NCBI RefSeq assembly: GCF_000189255.1
Contig: NZ_AEVS01000008.1
Location: forward strand, 140,402 to 204,401
DNA from: Vibrio brasiliensis LMG 20546
GTDB taxonomy: Bacteria > Pseudomonadota > Gammaproteobacteria > Enterobacterales > Vibrionaceae
Direction: 5' to 3'
DNA: 64,000 nt
In this document: positions 60,856 to 64,000 of the stretch, piece by piece
Layout: each line of letters starts with the position of its first letter
Position numbering within the stretch: position 1 is the first letter of the stretch
The notes under the pieces: generated by a model
What the model was told of the DNA's origin: nothing
Databases searched by the model: none
Seen by the model: the letters and a program-made list of their open reading frames with translations, nothing else
Program-made: the position numbers and the translations under genes

Positions 60856-62160
60856 TTAGTATTCTACCTTCTTATTCCACTCTTCAGGGGTATCCACACG
60901 TAGCGCAGCCATTAAGTTACCCGTCGCATTCATTACACGGTACTTCGCGTACTGCTCGTCATATTTAGCGTCCAGGTAACCTTTACGCGCTTCAAACAGT
61001 TCGTTCTCGGTGTTAAGCAAGTCAAGTAGGGTACGTTTACCCAGTTTGTATTGCTTCTCATAAGCGATAACGGTGTCAGATGCCGAGTCTACGTGGTCTG
61101 CCAGGAACTCTTTTTGTTGAACCGTCAGGTCAAGCGCGCTCCAAGAAAGACGCAGGCCTTCTTCAACACTACGGAAGGTACGGTCACGGAAGTCTTTAGC
61201 TTTGTTTAGCTGGTAAGCTGCACTTTCTGAACGATCTGCATCTGAGCCACCGTTGTACAGGTTGTAACGCATACGCAGCATTGCAGAGAACTCGTCGCTG
61301 CCACCTTCGATACCGCCGGCGTCATCACGCCAAGTCTGGTTCGCTTCGATTGACAGCGTAGGGTAGTTAACCCCTTTTGTCTGATCGTATTGGAAACGAG
61401 CAGAATCCACATCCGCTTGTGCAATCTTAATCACAGGGTGCGCGTTAAATGCGGTCTCTAATGCCTCATCAACTGTGTAAGGAATGGCTGTTTGATCCGC
61501 ACGCGGGAAGATAAGACCTTGCGGAGATTGACCTACAATACGCTTAAACTGGGTATGAACATCAAATAGATTGTTTTGCGCAGCAAGCAGGTTGCCGTGT
61601 GCTTTTGCCAGACGTGCTTCTACCTGAGAAAGGTCAGCGGTAGACCCGATACCTGAATCAACACGTTTGCTGATGTCGCGGTAGATTTCTTTGTGTACCG
61701 CCAGATTGCTTTCAGAAAGCGCTAATACTTCATAGGCTTTGGTTGCATCGAGATAAATCTTTGTCACTTCAAGAGCGATATCTTGTGCGTCAGAAAGTAA
61801 TTGGAATCGAACCGACTCAGCGTCTGCAGCCGTTCTATCCATGTCGTTTAGTGTTGCAGAACCATCCCATAATAACTGAGTAAGCGTTAGTGTCGCTTCT
61901 TTACGGGTTAGTTCGTTTTCGGTCCCTGATGCTAAATCTACGGCTTCATAACCAATACCTGCGTCTAAGTCCAACTTAGGCATGTAAGCACCTGTTGATG
62001 CTTCTGAGTCGTAAAACTTACTCATGAACTCATTATAAGAAGCTTTAATCTCAGGGTTGGTAGTAATGGTGTGTGCAACTGCTTGTTCTAACGTTTGACT
62101 GTGTGCTGGAAAGCTAAGTGCAACCGCGCAACTTAGTACTTTCAACTTATTCCAATTCAC
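60856..62160 (-). CDS. TolC-family outer membrane channel of a LapA-type type I secretion system (AggA/LapE-like)
   Basis: The 434-residue protein has a signal peptide of about 21 residues (FPAHS-QT). The TolC plan follows: TLEQAVAHTITTNPEIKASYNEF, GYMPKLDLDAGIGYE-like early strands, ATLTLTQLLWDG before the first helical hairpin, GIGSTADLSQVEARLAKAHGNL, and the second-half AMLRMRYNLYNGGSDADRSE. GAYMPKLDLDAGIG and QLLWDG are typical of AggA-like channels. It is divergent from the giant adhesin gene at 62580 and co-transcribed with the OmpA-like gene. The inner-membrane ATPase and membrane fusion protein of the system are not in the window. The ribosome site GAGGAGA is strong. Confidence 0.9.
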   Translation of the reverse strand: MNWNKLKVLSCAVALSFPAHSQTLEQAVAHTITTNPEIKASYNEFMSKFYDSEASTGAYMPKLDLDAGIGYEAVDLASGTENELTRKEATLTLTQLLWDGSATLNDMDRTAADAESVRFQLLSDAQDIALEVTKIYLDATKAYEVLALSESNLAVHKEIYRDISKRVDSGIGSTADLSQVEARLAKAHGNLLAAQNNLFDVHTQFKRIVGQSPQGLIFPRADQTAIPYTVDEALETAFNAHPVIKIAQADVDSARFQYDQTKGVNYPTLSIEANQTWRDDAGGIEGGSDEFSAMLRMRYNLYNGGSDADRSESAAYQLNKAKDFRDRTFRSVEEGLRLSWSALDLTVQQKEFLADHVDSASDTVIAYEKQYKLGKRTLLDLLNTENELFEARKGYLDAKYDEQYAKYRVMNATGNLMAALRVDTPEEWNKKVEY

Positions 62161-62579
62161 TCTGACTCTCCTCGAAGTGCTCGTAATTGAGGATAATACT
62201 CAACTTTGTTGTCTCGAATGTGAGATTTATCCATCGATAGCGCCAATAAAATAACACTGTTAGTGCCAGAAAACTAATTAAAAACATGATTTATATGTTT
62301 CAAAGTTGTTAATTTTCGACTGTGATTAAAAAAACAGATGCATATTGTTCAATGGAACGTCATTCGGGTAGATATGCCTGAAAAATGTGATCTTAATTCA
62401 GGGTCTCATTGTTGAGAATTGCAACTTGTGTCGTGTTTGTTGGGCTTTTTGTACAAAAAATGGGTTTAGACTGATGGTTAAAGATGTTAATTTATAAGTT
62501 GCATGAATTTTTAACATTGCCAAATTTTTGTCGGCAATGGCATAAGAAAGAATTTAGTCAAGGATAAAGGGCTTTATAT
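62161..62579. other. divergent control region between tolC-like and adhesin genes
   Basis: This AT-rich region of 419 bases has no gene. It must contain promoters for both directions. The only clear structure is a hairpin with 7-bp arms CATTGCC / GGCAATG (62515-62521 with 62533-62539) in the adhesin leader, about 40 bases before the start. No c-di-GMP riboswitch core was recognised. A TGTGATCTTAATTCA stretch near 62388 is a poor CRP match. Confidence 0.45.
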
Positions 62580-64000
62580 ATGGGTTTTGGTACTTACGTA
62601 GCAGTAGGCAATTTAGCAGCGAACCAGGTCATCGTTATTGATGTTAATGGTAATGTTCGAGTTTTGGCAGAAGGAGAACTACCAAATCCGGGCGAGGTGA
62701 TTGTTCAGGGCAATCCTGAGTTTGCTGAAGATCAGCAACTACAAGTGCAGCTTGTTGGAGATGATGGTCAAAACCAAGATATCTCAGCGGAAATTGAAGA
62801 TATCTTCGCTGCGTTAGAAGAAGGCCAGGACCCGACTGAATTGGGTGAAGACTTTGCGACTGCCGCTGGTGGTCAAAGTGGATCGAGCCTAACAGCTTCG
62901 ACATCTGTTGAGCGTGACGGTACCGAGACTATTGCGTCGACAAATTTTGATACATCAGGTTTCGAATCACTAGGTTTGTCAGAAACTCAAAGCTTGACTC
63001 TACTAGAAGAGTTCCGCTTATATGATCCTGTCTTTGTTGATCTTAACAACGACCCACTAGGCGACAGCCTGGCTGTTATTACAGACGAAGATACTCCAAT
63101 CAGCGGCACTCTTACCGCTACAGACCAAAATGCCCAAGATATCCTGACCTTTTCCCAATCTTCTACACCTTCGAATGGTACTGCTGTCGTAAACCCAGAC
63201 GGCACTTGGACATATACTCCGGATGAGAACTTTGATGGTAACGATAGTTTTACCGTGACGGTCGACGACGGTAACGGTGGTACTGACACATTAGTGGTTA
63301 ATGTGACTGTAACGCCAATTCCTGAGATTTCAATTGTAGGCAACGATGTAGTTAGCGAAGGCGATGCAGCTAGCTATACCGTTAACTTTGACAAGCCTTC
63401 TACACAAGAAACGAGCGTTAAACTAGGTTTGACTCTAGGTAGTGCTGAAGCTGATGACCTTGAATCTGTAGTAGTAACACTTTCAAATGGCGAAGTACTA
63501 GACGTGGCTGAAGATGGCACTGTTGTCATCCCTGCTGGCGAAACAGAGTTAAATATTACGGTTAAAACTTCTCAAGATGAAGTACATGAAGGTGATGAAA
63601 ACTACGTTATCTCAATTGAGGCAGCAAGCGGAACGATTGGTTCGGGGGAAGTAACAACTGTCATTCAAGATAGCGGCGAAAATGGTGGCGATGATGATCG
63701 CCCAGTCATCACAGAAATCACAGGCGGTGCGGTTGAAGAAGGTGAATTAGCGTCATTCGATGTGACGCTGAGCAATTTAAGTGAACTTGATACTCCAATT
63801 ACGCTAAGCCTGGCTGACGGTACAGCGGAAGCTGCGTCTGATTACACGGCAACGACAGTTACCGTGACATACACCGAAAATGGTGTCGAAAAATCTCAAG
63901 ACGTCACGGTTGACAGCAACGGTGACTTTACGTTCAACCTGCCAGCAGGAAATGAAGGTTTCAAAGTTGAAGTTCAAACCACCGACGACGACCAAAATCC
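62580..64000 (+). CDS. giant LapA-like RTX adhesin, N-terminal part (runs off right edge)
   Basis: An uninterrupted reading frame starts at ATG 62580 (AAAGGGC ribosome site) and is still open at the window end, giving at least 473 residues. Residues 1-110 are the retention module of type I secreted adhesins ([38 protein letters not shown]). The TAAG protease site lies at residues 94-97 (62859-62870), the place where LapG-type periplasmic proteases cut. Next come a VCBS/cadherin-like repeat (about 168-245, [28 protein letters not shown]) and Calx-beta-like repeats ([30 protein letters not shown]). Low lysine and high Asp/Thr suit a calcium-stabilised surface filament. Retention would depend on c-di-GMP via LapD, by analogy. 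Confidence 0.9.
   Translation, partial: MGFGTYVAVGNLAANQVIVIDVNGNVRVLAEGELPNPGEVIVQGNPEFAEDQQLQVQLVGDDGQNQDISAEIEDIFAALEEGQDPTELGEDFATAAGGQSGSSLTASTSVERDGTETIASTNFDTSGFESLGLSETQSLTLLEEFRLYDPVFVDLNNDPLGDSLAVITDEDTPISGTLTATDQNAQDILTFSQSSTPSNGTAVVNPDGTWTYTPDENFDGNDSFTVTVDDGNGGTDTLVVNVTVTPIPEISIVGNDVVSEGDAASYTVNFDKPSTQETSVKLGLTLGSAEADDLESVVVTLSNGEVLDVAEDGTVVIPAGETELNITVKTSQDEVHEGDENYVISIEAASGTIGSGEVTTVIQDSGENGGDDDRPVITEITGGAVEEGELASFDVTLSNLSELDTPITLSLADGTAEAASDYTATTVTVTYTENGVEKSQDVTVDSNGDFTFNLPAGNEGFKVEVQTTDDDQN

Noticed and set aside
62161-62579. Possible c-di-GMP riboswitch or CRP site in the adhesin leader
   Set aside because: No GEMM core; the TGTGATCTTAATTCA stretch lacks the second CRP half-site.

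Overview
The window looks like a chromosomal segment of a Vibrio (Vibrionaceae, Gammaproteobacteria). This rests on recalled resemblance of many products to Vibrio proteins (MetA, QueE/QueC, DUF2750, DUF3859, RlmF, the prp operon led by an FCD-type GntR regulator). It also rests on a type VI secretion cluster whose gene content recalls the second T6SS of V. parahaemolyticus. No database search was run. I saw no rRNA, tRNA, insertion sequence, phage or CRISPR array. Most of the window is dense, operon-organised DNA.

Layout. 1-3359: end of rlmF, a small membrane protein gene, a PilF-like TPR lipoprotein, metA with a MetJ-like operator and a strong terminator, a P-loop kinase-like gene and a DUF3859 gene. 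3505-8710: two signalling genes, a CHASE4-PAS-GGDEF(degenerate)-EAL phosphodiesterase and a chemoreceptor with two tandem CHASE3 domains. 8724-13446 (minus): a TolC / HlyD / two ABC-2 permease exporter operon with no ATPase. 13565-16801 (minus): a tctCBA tripartite tricarboxylate transporter.

17033-45197 (minus): a T6SS locus with all thirteen core components TssA-M (Hcp=TssD, VgrG=TssI, ClpV=TssH), plus PAAR, an FHA protein and a Ser/Thr kinase. It also holds a second TssC-like sheath gene, a small protein between VgrG and PAAR, and a frameshifted gene ahead of vgrG. Between clpV and the FHA gene lies a translationally coupled trio: a large membrane protein with two sensor-like modules fused to an MFS transporter, and two periplasmic solute-binding proteins. 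I regard this trio as the most promising undescribed element. It looks like a sensing or uptake device wired into the secretion operon. A perfect 12-bp terminator hairpin between tssC and the second tssC splits the cluster into a tssA-hcp-tssB-tssC part and the rest.

45643-55354: an orphan lipoprotein gene diverges from a methylcitrate-cycle operon (GntR regulator, prpB, prpC, acnD, prpF, prpE). Three ATTGTCGACAAT-type palindromes lie at the regulator promoter, and strong intercistronic hairpins flank prpC. 55463-60141: a GNAT acetyltransferase, a periplasmic NUDIX fused to a degenerate PAP2 membrane domain, a Cof-type HAD phosphatase, queE and queC (queuosine), and a DUF2750 gene.

60243-64000: an OmpA-like and a TolC-like gene (minus) diverge from the 5' end of a giant LapA-like type I secreted adhesin. 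The adhesin has an N-terminal retention module and a TAAG cleavage site and runs off the right edge. With the EAL protein far to the left, this suggests c-di-GMP-controlled surface attachment, though no LapD/LapG genes are in the window.
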